This document shows, piece after piece, positions 26,533-35,207 of a stretch of 64,000 nt of DNA. The stretch is from Duganella rivi. Lineage in GTDB: Bacteria > Pseudomonadota > Gammaproteobacteria > Burkholderiales > Burkholderiaceae_D. Numbering within the stretch: the first letter of the stretch is position 1; each line of letters opens with the position of its first letter. The notes beneath the pieces are model-generated. The model searched no databases, was not told where the DNA came from, and worked only from the letters and a program-made list of their open reading frames with translations. The DNA is taken from assembly GCF_009857435.1 (NCBI RefSeq), contig NZ_WWCK01000006.1:641029-705028 (forward strand), in the 5' to 3' direction. The translations under genes were made by a program, and so were the position numbers.

Positions 26533-27975
26533 ATGAAAACGCTACGCACAGAAGTCGCCGTCATCGGCGCAGGCACCGCCGGCATGACCGGCTATCGCGC
26601 CGCCAAGGCCGGCGGCAAGCGCACCTTGCTCATCGAGAGCAATGTCTACGGCACCACCTGCGCGCGGGTCGGCTGTATGCCCAGCAAGCTTCTCATTTCT
26701 GCGGCCGACGCGGCGCACACGCTGCACGCGGCGTCCGGCTTCGGCGTGCACGCGGGCGAGGTGCGTATCGACGGCAAAGCGGTGATGGCGCGCGTGCGCA
26801 GTGAGCGCGACCGTTTTGTCGGCTTCGTGGTGGAAAGCGTGGAAGGCTACCCGGCCGAGGACAAAATCCATGGCCACGCCCGCTTCCTCAGCCCGACCCG
26901 GTTGCAGATCGATGACCACACCGTGGTGGAGGCGGAGCGCTTCGTCATCGCCACCGGCTCCACGCCGATTGTCCCGGACGAATGGCGTGCCGCCGGCCCG
27001 CGCGTGATTACCAGCGACGAGGTGTTTTACTGGGACGACTTGCCGGAATCGGTGGCCGTGGCCGGCACCGGCGTGATCGGGCTGGAACTGGGCCAGGCGC
27101 TGCACCGGCTCGGCGTGCGCGTGACCATCTTCGGTCGTGGCGGCAGCGTGGCGCAGATCAGCGACCCGGACTTGCTGGACGTGGCGCGCCGCGCCATGAC
27201 CGATGAACTGGACGTGCGTTTCCAAACCAAGGTCGTCAAGGTGGAGCAGCAAGGCGAAGGCCTGCTGGTCACCAGCGAAGATGCCGACGGCAACCTGCGC
27301 AGCGAGCAGTTTGCCTACCTGCTGTCGGCCATCGGCCGCCGCCCGAACGTGCACAAGCTGGGGCTGGAACACACCGGCCTGGAACGCGATCACCACGGCA
27401 TTCCTGTCTACGACAAACAAACGATGCAATGCGGCGACAGCGCCATCTTCATCGCCGGCGACGCCAACGATGAGCGTCCGCAATTGCCGGAAGCCGCCGA
27501 CCACGGCCGCATCGCCGGCGACAACGCGGCGCGCTTCCCGGATGTCAAGCCGGGCCTGCGTCGCACGCCGCTGGCGATTACCTTCACCGAGCCGCAGATC
27601 GTCACCATGGGCGCCAGTTTTGCCGAGCTGTGCGTGACGCACACCGGCTGTTTCGCCATCGGCCGGGTGTCGTTTGAAAACCAGGGCCGCAGCCGCGTGA
27701 TGTTGCAGAACAAGGGCATGCTGCGTGTCTACGCCGAGTATCACAGCGGCCGCTTCCTCGGCGCCGAGATGATCGGCCCGCGCGCGGAAAACATCGGCCA
27801 CTTGCTGGCGTGGGCGGTGCAAGCGCGGCTGACGGTGGGGGAGATGCTGGACATGCCGTTCTACCACCCAGTGGTGGAGGAAGGCGTGCGCACCGCGCTG
27901 CGCGACCTCGCAGTGCAGCTGGAAAAGCCGCCTGCGCACGACTGTCCTTGCGTCGATTGCACGCCTGCGCCATGA
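26533..27975 (+). CDS. Dihydrolipoamide dehydrogenase-like pyridine nucleotide-disulfide oxidoreductase
   Basis: 480 residues. FAD-binding GAGTAGM at about 12-18, the redox-active disulfide in TTCARVGCMPSK (cysteines four residues apart, near 44 and 49), the NAD-binding GTGVIGLELG (about 178-187) and the C-terminal active-site HPVVEEG (His and Glu of the partner subunit, near 448-454). All catalytic residues are present. No 2-oxoacid dehydrogenase genes flank it, so its physiological disulfide may differ from lipoamide. The extreme C-terminus has three cysteines in CPCVDC, not usual for the family. It diverges from the argP-like regulator, which may control it. Confidence 0.87.
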   Translation: MKTLRTEVAVIGAGTAGMTGYRAAKAGGKRTLLIESNVYGTTCARVGCMPSKLLISAADAAHTLHAASGFGVHAGEVRIDGKAVMARVRSERDRFVGFVVESVEGYPAEDKIHGHARFLSPTRLQIDDHTVVEAERFVIATGSTPIVPDEWRAAGPRVITSDEVFYWDDLPESVAVAGTGVIGLELGQALHRLGVRVTIFGRGGSVAQISDPDLLDVARRAMTDELDVRFQTKVVKVEQQGEGLLVTSEDADGNLRSEQFAYLLSAIGRRPNVHKLGLEHTGLERDHHGIPVYDKQTMQCGDSAIFIAGDANDERPQLPEAADHGRIAGDNAARFPDVKPGLRRTPLAITFTEPQIVTMGASFAELCVTHTGCFAIGRVSFENQGRSRVMLQNKGMLRVYAEYHSGRFLGAEMIGPRAENIGHLLAWAVQARLTVGEMLDMPFYHPVVEEGVRTALRDLAVQLEKPPAHDCPCVDCTPAP

Positions 27976-28044
27976 ATTTTGGTTGTTCAGGCAAAGATAC
28001 AAAATAGTCGCACATTCTCAAGCGAAAAGCCTTATCCTGCGCCC

Positions 28045-29178
28045 ATGAATATACGCAAAGTGACAGCAGCCGATTTAAAGTTGGGCATGCTGCTGCCGTG
28101 GGATGTCTACGGCGAAAATGGCGCTTTGCTGGTTCGCAAGGGACACATGATTGCCAGCGCCAATCAGATCGAGTATCTGGTTGAACGCGGCGTGTTTGAA
28201 GACGGCCAGCCGAGTTCGATACTGTCCGAGCCGCCGTCCGTGCTGCGTAAGCTGAACGCCGCCTATCTCGAATTGCACACGCTGCTGCTGGCGGCGTCGC
28301 AGGGCGCTGCGCCGCCGGATTTCCGCCGCAGGCTGGACGACATTGCGCTGATGGTGCAAGCGGCCGTCGACTTGAACGTGGACATCGCCACTGCCAGCAT
28401 CCTGCACAATCAGGAGCAGGCGCCGTATGCGGCGCGGCATAGCGTCAACACCGCCATCATTGCGATGCTGCTGGCGCGCGCCCGCCAGCGCTCGCGCAAC
28501 GACGTCATGACCGTCACCCTGGCGGCGCTGACCATGAATACCGGCATGCTCGAACATCACCAGCGCTGGCATGACAGCAGCGCGGTGCTGGACTCGGCCG
28601 ACCATGCGCGCAAGCTGGCGCACCCGGAACTCAGCGTGCAATTGCTGCGCGCGGCCGGCGTCAACGACGAGGCGTGGCTGCACTGCGTGCTCCATCATCA
28701 CGAAAATGAAGACGGCACCGGCTACCCGCACGCCAAGGTGGGCGCGCAGATTCCTCTGCTGTCCAAGCTGGTGGCGCTGGCCGACCGTTATTGCGCCCGT
28801 GTGTCGGAACGCAGCTACCGTCCGACCATGACGGCGCACGGCGCCTTGCGCGATATGCTGATGGAGGCGCGCACCACGCTTGACACCAATCTGGTGTCGC
28901 TGGTGATCCGCGAACTCGGCATCTACCCGATCGGCAGCTACGTGCGCATGATTAACGGCGAGGTGGGCGTGGTGGCGCGGCGCGGCCTGCAATCGACCAC
29001 GCCGCACGTGGAATCGGTGATCGGCCCACGCGGCGCGCCGCTGGAGGTGTTCTTGCAGCGCGATACCCGCAATGAGCTGCACACCATCCGCGATGTGCTG
29101 AGCAATGCGCAGGTGGCCGCGCTGGATGCCCCGCCGCTGCGCATGGCGCAGGTGTGGGGGCGGGCGGCGGTCGCTTAA
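28045..29178 (+). CDS. DUF3391/HD-GYP-type protein with a degenerate HD motif
   Basis: 377 residues. N-terminal domain (about 1-80) like the DUF3391 that precedes many HD-GYP domains. The C-terminal HD-GYP-type domain keeps the first histidine (H132 in ARHSVN), HHHENEDG (about 216-223) and GYP (226-228) plus the DRY region. The HD pair itself reads M164-N165 (TMNTG), so the central metal-binding residues are missing. HD-GYP enzymes hydrolyse cyclic di-GMP; this one is probably inactive or works as a binder. The ATG at 28045 is chosen for its family-like start MNIRKVTAADLKLGM. Stop codon overlaps that of the convergent DUF1857 gene. Confidence 0.82.
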   Translation: MNIRKVTAADLKLGMLLPWDVYGENGALLVRKGHMIASANQIEYLVERGVFEDGQPSSILSEPPSVLRKLNAAYLELHTLLLAASQGAAPPDFRRRLDDIALMVQAAVDLNVDIATASILHNQEQAPYAARHSVNTAIIAMLLARARQRSRNDVMTVTLAALTMNTGMLEHHQRWHDSSAVLDSADHARKLAHPELSVQLLRAAGVNDEAWLHCVLHHHENEDGTGYPHAKVGAQIPLLSKLVALADRYCARVSERSYRPTMTAHGALRDMLMEARTTLDTNLVSLVIRELGIYPIGSYVRMINGEVGVVARRGLQSTTPHVESVIGPRGAPLEVFLQRDTRNELHTIRDVLSNAQVAALDAPPLRMAQVWGRAAVA

Positions 29179-29657
29179 TTTAAGAGCGCGTCCAGGCGGC
29201 CTTGCTGCGCCAGCTCGCGCAGCATGCCGATGGTGTCGATGTCCGATTCCACGTAGGCCGAGCGGCGGAACTCATCGTACATGGCGTTGGCCTCGTCGGT
29301 AGCCGCGTCGTGGCTGTCCTCGTACTGGAAGCGCACGAACAGCGTGTCCTCGGTCGGCTGCTCAATGGTCATGGTCAGGCTGGACTCGGCGATGTCCTGC
29401 TGCGCGGCCACGCGATAGCGCACGCTGCGCATCGGCTCCAGTTCGACCTGGTCTTCCACCACCAGCTCGCCGTAGCGCAGGCGGCGGCGGAAGCCGCTGT
29501 CGGTGCGCTGGTCGATGGTGCTTTCGTCCAGATGCGGCACGAACAGCTTGGGCGACTCGGCGCGCAGCACCAGGCCGCGCCAGACTTGCTGCACGGTGAG
29601 AGCGTCAATCAGCGGATTGAGCGGGTCGTTAACTTCGATTAAATGTTCAAATTTCAT
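29175..29657 (-). CDS. DUF1857/SRPBCC family protein
   Basis: 160 residues. The start MKFEHLIEVNDPLNPLIDALTVQQVWRGLV matches the AtaL-like DUF1857 group of START/SRPBCC folds, small cavity proteins that bind hydrophobic ligands or assist polyketide-type chemistry. No catalytic residues can be assigned. The ATG at 29657 is used because the upstream extension has no family resemblance. Its stop overlaps that of the HD-GYP-type gene (TTAA). It diverges from rep. Confidence 0.8.
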   Translation of the reverse strand: MKFEHLIEVNDPLNPLIDALTVQQVWRGLVLRAESPKLFVPHLDESTIDQRTDSGFRRRLRYGELVVEDQVELEPMRSVRYRVAAQQDIAESSLTMTIEQPTEDTLFVRFQYEDSHDAATDEANAMYDEFRRSAYVESDIDTIGMLRELAQQGRLDALLN

Positions 29658-29777
29658 GATTGCAACCAATGTAAGGTTAGGCGTGGCGCCCCGAATCTCC
29701 GCATGGTAACGCAAATGACACAAACGCTTCATGCGGCAGGTCAGTAGCAGCCCCTGCGACTGATACAATGTGGGGCT

Positions 29778-31856
29778 ATGTCCACCAAAGTTCCAGTATT
29801 CGGCCTAAATTTGCCGCAAAGTCAGGCCGTCACCTACCTCGATGGCCCATGCCTGGTGCTGGCCGGCGCCGGCTCGGGCAAAACGCGCGTGATTACGCAG
29901 AAAATCGCCCACCTGATCGAGGATCGCGGCTACGACCCGCGCACCATCGCCGCGCTGACCTTCACCAACAAGGCGGCGCTGGAGATGCAGGAACGGATTG
30001 CCAAGCTGCTCAAGCAGCCGAAACAGGCCAAGCAGCTGACCGTCTCCACCTTCCACTCGCTGGGCGTGAAGATTTTGCGGCAGGAGTGCAATGAACTGGG
30101 CTTGAAAGATCGTTTCTCCATCATGGACAGCGACGATTGCGGCTCGCTGATCCAGGACATGGCGCTGACCACCGACAAGCAGGTGGTACGGCGCATTCAG
30201 ACCGATATCTCGCTGTGGAAGAACGGCTTGATCGATCCTGTCAAGGCGCTGAGCCTCGCCAAGGATGAAGACGAGGCGCAATCGGCGCGCGTCTACGCCA
30301 GCTACGTGGCGACGCTGTCTGCTTATCAAGCGGTGGACTTCGATGACTTGATCCGCCTGCCGGTGGAGCTGTTCCGCGACCACGAAAAGGTGCGCGACAA
30401 GTGGCAGCGCCGCCTGCGTTACCTGCTGATGGACGAATACCAGGACACCAACACCTGCCAGTACGAGCTGGTCAAGCTGCTGGTAACCGGCATCGGCAAG
30501 AAGCCGATGTTCACCGCCGTGGGCGACGACGACCAGGCGATTTACGCGTGGCGCGGCGCGTCGGTGGAAAACCTGAAAACCCTGCAGACCGACTTCCCCG
30601 ACCTGGAAGTCATCAAGCTGGAGCAGAACTACCGCTCCACCACCCGCATCCTGCAAGCGGCCAATGCGGTGATCGGCAACAATCCCAAGCTGTTCGAGAA
30701 GTCGCTGTGGTCGGAGCACGGCCTTGGCGAGCCTATCCAGGTGACCTCGATGCCGACCGACGATGCGGAAGCCGACCAGGTAGCCATGCTGATCTCGGTC
30801 GACCATTTCACGCGCAAGAACAAGTGGTCGGACTATGCGATCCTGTATCGCGGCAACCACCAGGCGCGGATTATCGAGCAGGCCTTGCGCAAGGAGCGCA
30901 TTCCTTACACGATTTCGGGCGGCCAGTCCTTCTTCGACAAGGCGGAGATCAAGGACATCATCAGCTACCTGCGCTTGCTGGCGAATACCGACGACGATCC
31001 GGCGTTTATCCGTGCCGTGACCACGCCGCGCCGCGGCGTCGGCCAGTCGACGCTGGAAACGCTGGGCACCTTCTCGGCGCAGTGGAATTGCTCGCTGTTC
31101 GAGGCCGTGTTCAAAGGCGGCATCGAGGCCTTGCTGCAAGACCGCCAGCTGACGCCGCTGCGCGACTTCTGCAACTTCATCAACAACCTGGAATCGCGCG
31201 CCAGCCGCCCCGGCCCTTCGGGCAGCGGCGACAATGCGGCGCAGGTGCTCGATGATCTGCTGGAAGCGATCAACTATGAAAACTATTTATACGATATGTT
31301 TGACGAGCGCGCGGCCCAGAGCAAGTGGCAGAACGTACTGGAATTCGTCAACTGGCTGAAGGATCGCGGGCGCGGCGGCAAGGATCGCGACGGCGAAGAA
31401 AAGAACGTGCTGGAACTGACCCAGATGGTGGCCTTGATGTCCATGCTGGAAGGCCAGGACGAAGACCCGGACGCGGTGCGCATGTCAACGCTGCACGCAT
31501 CGAAAGGGCTGGAGTATCCGCACGTGTTCCTGGTCGGCTGCGAGGAAGGCATCTTGCCGCACAAGGGCGACGCCGACGCGCCTGCCGAATCGATTGCGGC
31601 GCGGGTGCAGGAAGAGCGGCGCCTGATGTACGTCGGTATCACGCGGGCGCAGCGCACGCTGCACATCACGTGGTGCAAGAAACGCAAGCGCGCAGGGGAG
31701 CAGGTGCACTGCGATCCATCGCGCTTTATCAAAGAAATGAAGTTGGACGAGGGCACTGCGCCGCCGATGGAATCCGAAGTGCTGACGCCGAAAGAACGCC
31801 TGGCGCGCATGAAGGAACTGCTGGCCACGCCCAAGCCCGACAAGGAACAACCATGA
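29778..31856 (+). CDS. rep: ATP-dependent DNA helicase Rep
   Basis: 692 residues, superfamily 1A helicase. Motif I AGAGSGKT (about 29-36), motif Ia TFTNKAA (about 62-68), motif II DEYQDTN (about 219-225), motif III GDDDQAIYAWRGA (about 250-262), motif IV region EQNYRST, motif V ASKGLEYPHVFLVG (about 575-588) and motif VI VGITRAQ. Rep clears protein roadblocks ahead of forks and helps PriA-type restart. The start MSTKVPVFGLNLPQSQAV is family-like. Overlaps slyX by four bases (ATGA). Confidence 0.92.
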   Translation: MSTKVPVFGLNLPQSQAVTYLDGPCLVLAGAGSGKTRVITQKIAHLIEDRGYDPRTIAALTFTNKAALEMQERIAKLLKQPKQAKQLTVSTFHSLGVKILRQECNELGLKDRFSIMDSDDCGSLIQDMALTTDKQVVRRIQTDISLWKNGLIDPVKALSLAKDEDEAQSARVYASYVATLSAYQAVDFDDLIRLPVELFRDHEKVRDKWQRRLRYLLMDEYQDTNTCQYELVKLLVTGIGKKPMFTAVGDDDQAIYAWRGASVENLKTLQTDFPDLEVIKLEQNYRSTTRILQAANAVIGNNPKLFEKSLWSEHGLGEPIQVTSMPTDDAEADQVAMLISVDHFTRKNKWSDYAILYRGNHQARIIEQALRKERIPYTISGGQSFFDKAEIKDIISYLRLLANTDDDPAFIRAVTTPRRGVGQSTLETLGTFSAQWNCSLFEAVFKGGIEALLQDRQLTPLRDFCNFINNLESRASRPGPSGSGDNAAQVLDDLLEAINYENYLYDMFDERAAQSKWQNVLEFVNWLKDRGRGGKDRDGEEKNVLELTQMVALMSMLEGQDEDPDAVRMSTLHASKGLEYPHVFLVGCEEGILPHKGDADAPAESIAARVQEERRLMYVGITRAQRTLHITWCKKRKRAGEQVHCDPSRFIKEMKLDEGTAPPMESEVLTPKERLARMKELLATPKPDKEQP

Positions 31857-32059
31857 CTACCGAAGACCGCTTCATCGACATCGAAATCAAGCTCGCCTAC
31901 GCCGAGGACATGGTGGACTCGCTGAGCCAGCGCATCCACGAGCAGCAACAGCAGATCGACAAGCTGGAACAAATGTGCGCGGCGCTAGTCCAGCACATGC
32001 GCAACGCCGCCCAGAACAACGGCGGCCAACTCCCCCACGAGCGCCCGCCGCATTACTAA
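31853..32059 (+). CDS. slyX: SlyX family protein
   Basis: 68 residues. Almost entirely a coiled coil (ELKLAY-type start DIEIKLAYAEDMVDSLSQ, heptads to about residue 50) with a Pro/His-rich tail. SlyX proteins are small and of unknown function; in E. coli slyX lies beside slyD. Here it is translationally coupled to rep by an ATGA overlap at 31853-31856, so the two are co-expressed. Confidence 0.85.
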   Translation: MTTEDRFIDIEIKLAYAEDMVDSLSQRIHEQQQQIDKLEQMCAALVQHMRNAAQNNGGQLPHERPPHY

Positions 32060-32104
32060 AAAGCGCTGCGCCTGACATAGCGCAAACGTGTTCCGATTGC
32101 GATC

Positions 32105-32129
32105 CGGTAGGTTTAGATCTAACCTACCG
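32105..32129. promoter_or_regulatory. Operator-like inverted repeat upstream of higBA
   Basis: CGGTAGGTT (32105-32113) and AACCTACCG (32121-32129) are perfect 9-base arms around TAGATCT. The repeat ends 10 bases before the higB start. HigA-type antitoxins repress their own operon from such sites, so this is a strong candidate autoregulatory operator. Confidence 0.75.
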
Positions 32130-32139
32130 AGGTGGTATC

Positions 32140-32418
32140 GTGATCGTCTCATTCAAACACAAAGGATTGCATAGATTCTTTGCACACGCAGACCTGCGTG
32201 GTATTCCTGCCGCATTTGCACCCCGGATCGAGCGCATGCTGGATCGCTTGGACAGCAGTCACAATCCTGATGATATGGATTTGCCCGGCTATAAGTTCCA
32301 TGCGCTTAAGGGGGCGCGGCTGGGAATCTACAGCGTGCATGTGTCAGGTAACTGGCGCATCACATTTGGCTTTGATAACCATGATGCGGTTGCCGTTAAT
32401 TTGGAGGATTATCACTGA
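32140..32418 (+). CDS. higB: HigB-like toxin (RelE/ParE superfamily)
   Basis: 92 residues from a GTG start preceded by AGGTGG. RelE-fold mRNA interferase related to the plasmid-maintenance killer protein HigB: MIVSFKHKGLHRFF start, LKGARLGIYSVHVSGNWRITFGF core (positively charged and aromatic residues, the R/H pattern of ribosome-dependent cleavage) and NLEDYH end. The toxin precedes the antitoxin, the order that defines HigBA systems. The stop overlaps the higA start (TGATG). Confidence 0.9.
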   Translation: MIVSFKHKGLHRFFAHADLRGIPAAFAPRIERMLDRLDSSHNPDDMDLPGYKFHALKGARLGIYSVHVSGNWRITFGFDNHDAVAVNLEDYH

Positions 32419-32675
32419 TGAACTCGCTACGTGATCCCTATCGGCGTCCAACGCATCCCGGCGCTATCTTGCGTGAAGACGTCCTGCCAGCATTGGCGTT
32501 ATCGCCAGTAGAATTTGCTGAGCGTATCGGTGTGAGCCAGCGGACTATGGCCGAAGTTCTCCATGAAAAAAGCCCGCTTACGCCTGATATGGCGTACCGC
32601 CTTGCAGTTTTTCTCAGGACGACTCCAAGCAGCTGGCTAGGCATGCAGGAGGCGTGGGACAACTGGGCTGGTTAA
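32418..32675 (+). CDS. higA: HigA-like antitoxin
   Basis: 85 residues, XRE-type helix-turn-helix protein: HPGAILREDVLPALALSPVEFAERIGVSQRTMAEVLHE with the recognition helix around residues 40-50. Neutralises HigB and represses the operon, most likely through the palindrome at 32105-32129. Its stop codon overlaps the stop of the convergent UPF0303 gene (TTAA, 32672-32675). Confidence 0.9.
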   Translation: MNSLRDPYRRPTHPGAILREDVLPALALSPVEFAERIGVSQRTMAEVLHEKSPLTPDMAYRLAVFLRTTPSSWLGMQEAWDNWAG

Positions 32676-33139
32676 GCCAGTACTGAGCGCAGGGCTTCGA
32701 CGGCGAGGGCGTGGTCTTCGGCCTGGCGCAGGCCGGAGACGGTGACGGTGCCGATGATGCCGGTGTCCTTGATGGTGATCGGGAAAGCGCCGCCGTTGGC
32801 CGCGTGGTCTTGCGGGTCGAGATACTTGATGTCCTCAAACACCACGCCGCGGTGCTTGTGGTCGATGCCGACGTAGAACGAGCAGCGGCCGAAGCGCGCC
32901 ACCACATTGTTCTTGCGGCGGATCCAGTCGGCTTGGTCGGCCGACGCGCCCTGCATGGCATGGTGGAACAGCACCTTGCCGTTGATGGTGATGTTGATCG
33001 TGATGATCTTGCCGCCGGCCTTGGCCAGCTCCACCAGCTTCAAGCCCAGCGCCAGCGCGGTATCGCTGCTGAAGGCGGTAAATTGCAATTCCTTTTCCTG
33101 CTGCGTGATCGTGTCCAGCAGGTCCGCGTAGTTTTCCAT
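32672..33139 (-). CDS. UPF0303 / heme-degrading-domain family protein
   Basis: 155 residues. Belongs to the GlcG/HbpS-like DUF336 fold group; the UPF0303 form has an N-terminal helix and the segment QGASADQADWIRRKNNVVARFGR followed by NGGAFPI. Biochemistry is not established; some relatives bind heme or cobalamin. The ATG at 33139 gives the usual start MENYADLLDTI. It diverges from the GGDEF-type gene with 77 bp between. Confidence 0.82.
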   Translation of the reverse strand: MENYADLLDTITQQEKELQFTAFSSDTALALGLKLVELAKAGGKIITINITINGKVLFHHAMQGASADQADWIRRKNNVVARFGRCSFYVGIDHKHRGVVFEDIKYLDPQDHAANGGAFPITIKDTGIIGTVTVSGLRQAEDHALAVEALRSVLA

Positions 33140-33216
33140 GCTTGCTTTCTGAGTTAGTTGCCAGGCTAGAGTGTAGCCGAGATATACTGTTTGCTCCTGG
33201 TCCCGCTCGCTATCCC

Positions 33217-34383
33217 ATGTATATCGACGTCGCTTCCTTGCTGATTGCCATGACACTCAACCTGCTGACCATGGCAGTGGCGCTGCTGGCTGTCATGGGC
33301 AGGGTGAATCAAGCCGCGCGCCGGGCACAGATCGGTATCGTGTTGCAAGCGGCAGGCTGGGTGTTGCTGCTGGGTTCCGGGCTGGTTGCGGCCGGTACGT
33401 GGAGCGACCGCTTGCTGTCGACACTGGCCATGGCCGGCATCGCCAGCGGATTGGCTTACAGCGCCATGGCCTTCGACCTGTGGTGCGGCCGGGTAGCGAT
33501 GGCGCGCGCGCCGGGCGTGATCGCGCTGGTGATGACGGCCGGCTACTGCATCGGCTTCGACCACTACGCGTTCCGCGTCGGCTGGGCCAATGGCTTGCTG
33601 GCCTTGCAGCTGGCGCTGGTGGCCTTGACGCTATGCCGCCGGCCCGTGTTGCCGGTGGGGCGCTGGCGTTGGCTGCTGGTAGTGTCGCTGCTGGTGCAAC
33701 TGGTGGTGACTGCCTCGCGCGGCGTGCTGGGCGCCTTGTACACCGGGCAGTTCCCCAACTTCTTTGCGCCGCACCCGGCCAATATGCTGTTTGCGCTGGC
33801 CGCGAACGTGACGGTGGTGATGTCGATGGTGGCCATCTTGCTGGCGCACCGCGAGGAAGCCGCGCGCGAGCTGGAGCGGCTGGCCAGCACCGATGGCCTG
33901 ACCGGCGCGCTGAACCGGCGCGCATGGGAGGCGCAAGCAACCGCGTTCGTCGCCGAGGCCCAGCGCCTGCAGCAGCCGCTGTGCGTGATGCTGTTTGAGC
34001 TCGACCACTTCAAGGACATCAACGACACCCACGGCCACGAGACCGGCGACAAGGCGCTGCAATTGCTGGTGCAAGGCATGCAGGCGGTGAGCCGCGAGCA
34101 GAACCTGGTGTGCCGCTACGGTGGCGTCGAGTTCTGCGTGCTGAAGCGCGGTGCCGGTCTGGATCTGATCCGCGCCTACGATGCACGGCTGCGCGCGTGG
34201 CTGGAGGAGGCGGGGCCGCGCGAGCTGGGGGTGCCGCTCAGTTACAGCGCCGGCATCGCCATCCTGCTGGATCCGCAAGACACGGTGAAATCCATGCTGC
34301 GCCGTGCCGACTCCCTGCTCTACAGCGCCAAGATGCTGGGCCGGAACATGACGCTGGACGAACAGGCGCTGGAAATCGGCTAG
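33217..34383 (+). CDS. Membrane GGDEF-domain protein with altered catalytic motif
   Basis: 388 residues. Six or so transmembrane helices (about 1-215), a short coiled linker, then a GGDEF domain (about 220-385). The signature loop reads GGVEF (302-306): the usual Asp/Glu at the third position is Val. The usual DxD metal site reads FELDHFK (E261, D263). The inhibitory-site RxxD reads REQN. With the metal-binding position lost, diguanylate cyclase activity is unlikely; it may act as a c-di-GMP or GTP sensor or partner. The ATG at 33217 gives a membrane-protein N-terminus MYIDVASLLIAM. Confidence 0.82.
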   Translation: MYIDVASLLIAMTLNLLTMAVALLAVMGRVNQAARRAQIGIVLQAAGWVLLLGSGLVAAGTWSDRLLSTLAMAGIASGLAYSAMAFDLWCGRVAMARAPGVIALVMTAGYCIGFDHYAFRVGWANGLLALQLALVALTLCRRPVLPVGRWRWLLVVSLLVQLVVTASRGVLGALYTGQFPNFFAPHPANMLFALAANVTVVMSMVAILLAHREEAARELERLASTDGLTGALNRRAWEAQATAFVAEAQRLQQPLCVMLFELDHFKDINDTHGHETGDKALQLLVQGMQAVSREQNLVCRYGGVEFCVLKRGAGLDLIRAYDARLRAWLEEAGPRELGVPLSYSAGIAILLDPQDTVKSMLRRADSLLYSAKMLGRNMTLDEQALEIG

Positions 34384-34464
34384 CGCCGGGTGTCGATTTC
34401 CGCTACCCTCGTTCGTCGTGGCTTGTAGAGGGCTGTCCTCTGACTTCTTTTGAGGGAATCGATC

Positions 34465-34911
34465 ATGACTACCAATACCGTACAACTGCACCGCGTGTTC
34501 AAGTCAACGGCGGACCGCGTCTACCGGGCGTTTGTGCATCCCGACGCGCTGGCCAAGTGGCTGCCGCCGCACGGCTTTTTCGGCACTGTGCACGAGATGG
34601 ACGCCAAGGTGGGCGGCAAGTACCGGATGTCGTTCACCAACCTGACCACCGGCGGCAGCCATTCGTTTGGCGGCGAATACCTGGAACTGGTGCCGGGCCA
34701 AAAGCTGCGCTACACCGCGCAATTCGACGATCCCAACCTGCCGGGTCAAATGCAAACTACGGTCACTTTGCGCGAAGTGTTTTGCGGCGTCGAGATGAAG
34801 GTGGTACAGGAAGGCATCCCCGCCGTCATCCCGGCCGAGGCCTGCTACCTCGGCTGGCAAGAATCGCTGATCCTGCTGGCCCAGCTGGTGGAGCCGGAAA
34901 TCCGCGAGTAG
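34465..34911 (+). CDS. AHSA1/SRPBCC family protein
   Basis: 148 residues. Activator-of-Hsp90-ATPase-like (AHSA1) fold: HRVFKSTADRVYRAFVHPDALAKWLPP start and GGEYLELVPGQKLRYTAQF core are typical of the bacterial group of START-related proteins. Ligand and partner unknown; there is no Hsp90 gene nearby. The ATG at 34465 is selected for the family-like start; TTG 15 bases upstream is in frame but less likely. Stands alone between the GGDEF gene and the phd-vapC pair. Confidence 0.82.
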   Translation: MTTNTVQLHRVFKSTADRVYRAFVHPDALAKWLPPHGFFGTVHEMDAKVGGKYRMSFTNLTTGGSHSFGGEYLELVPGQKLRYTAQFDDPNLPGQMQTTVTLREVFCGVEMKVVQEGIPAVIPAEACYLGWQESLILLAQLVEPEIRE

Positions 34912-34970
34912 ACAAATGTCATAGTCATTTTGCCTCCCGGTGCTAAGCTCAAAAGACCGTGGAGGACATC

Positions 34971-35207
34971 ATGAAAACAGTGACCATAGCCGAAGCCCAA
35001 GAACAACTAGACCGCCTGATCGCGCTCGTTGAGGCCGGGGAAGAAGTGACGATCATCAAGGATGGCGTGGCAGTTGCCTGCGTCGTCGCCAGCGCATCAC
35101 GACTTCAGCGGTTGCCCAGTTTGGCCGAGTTTCGTGCACAGCAGCCATGGCAAAGTGAATCAGCCGGCGATTTCATTCGTAAGTTGCGCGATACGGATCG
35201 CTACTGA
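34971..35207 (+). CDS. Phd/YefM family antitoxin
   Basis: 78 residues, preceded by an excellent GGAGG ribosome-binding site at 34961-34965. N-terminal MKTVTIAEAQEQLDRLIALVEAGEEVTIIKDGV is the Phd/YefM DNA-binding dimer core; the C-terminal tail (PSLAEFRAQQPW...) should wrap the toxin. It overlaps the PIN toxin gene by one base (TGATG at 35205-35209). Together they form a VapBC-like module in which the antitoxin is of Phd type. Confidence 0.88.
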   Translation: MKTVTIAEAQEQLDRLIALVEAGEEVTIIKDGVAVACVVASASRLQRLPSLAEFRAQQPWQSESAGDFIRKLRDTDRY

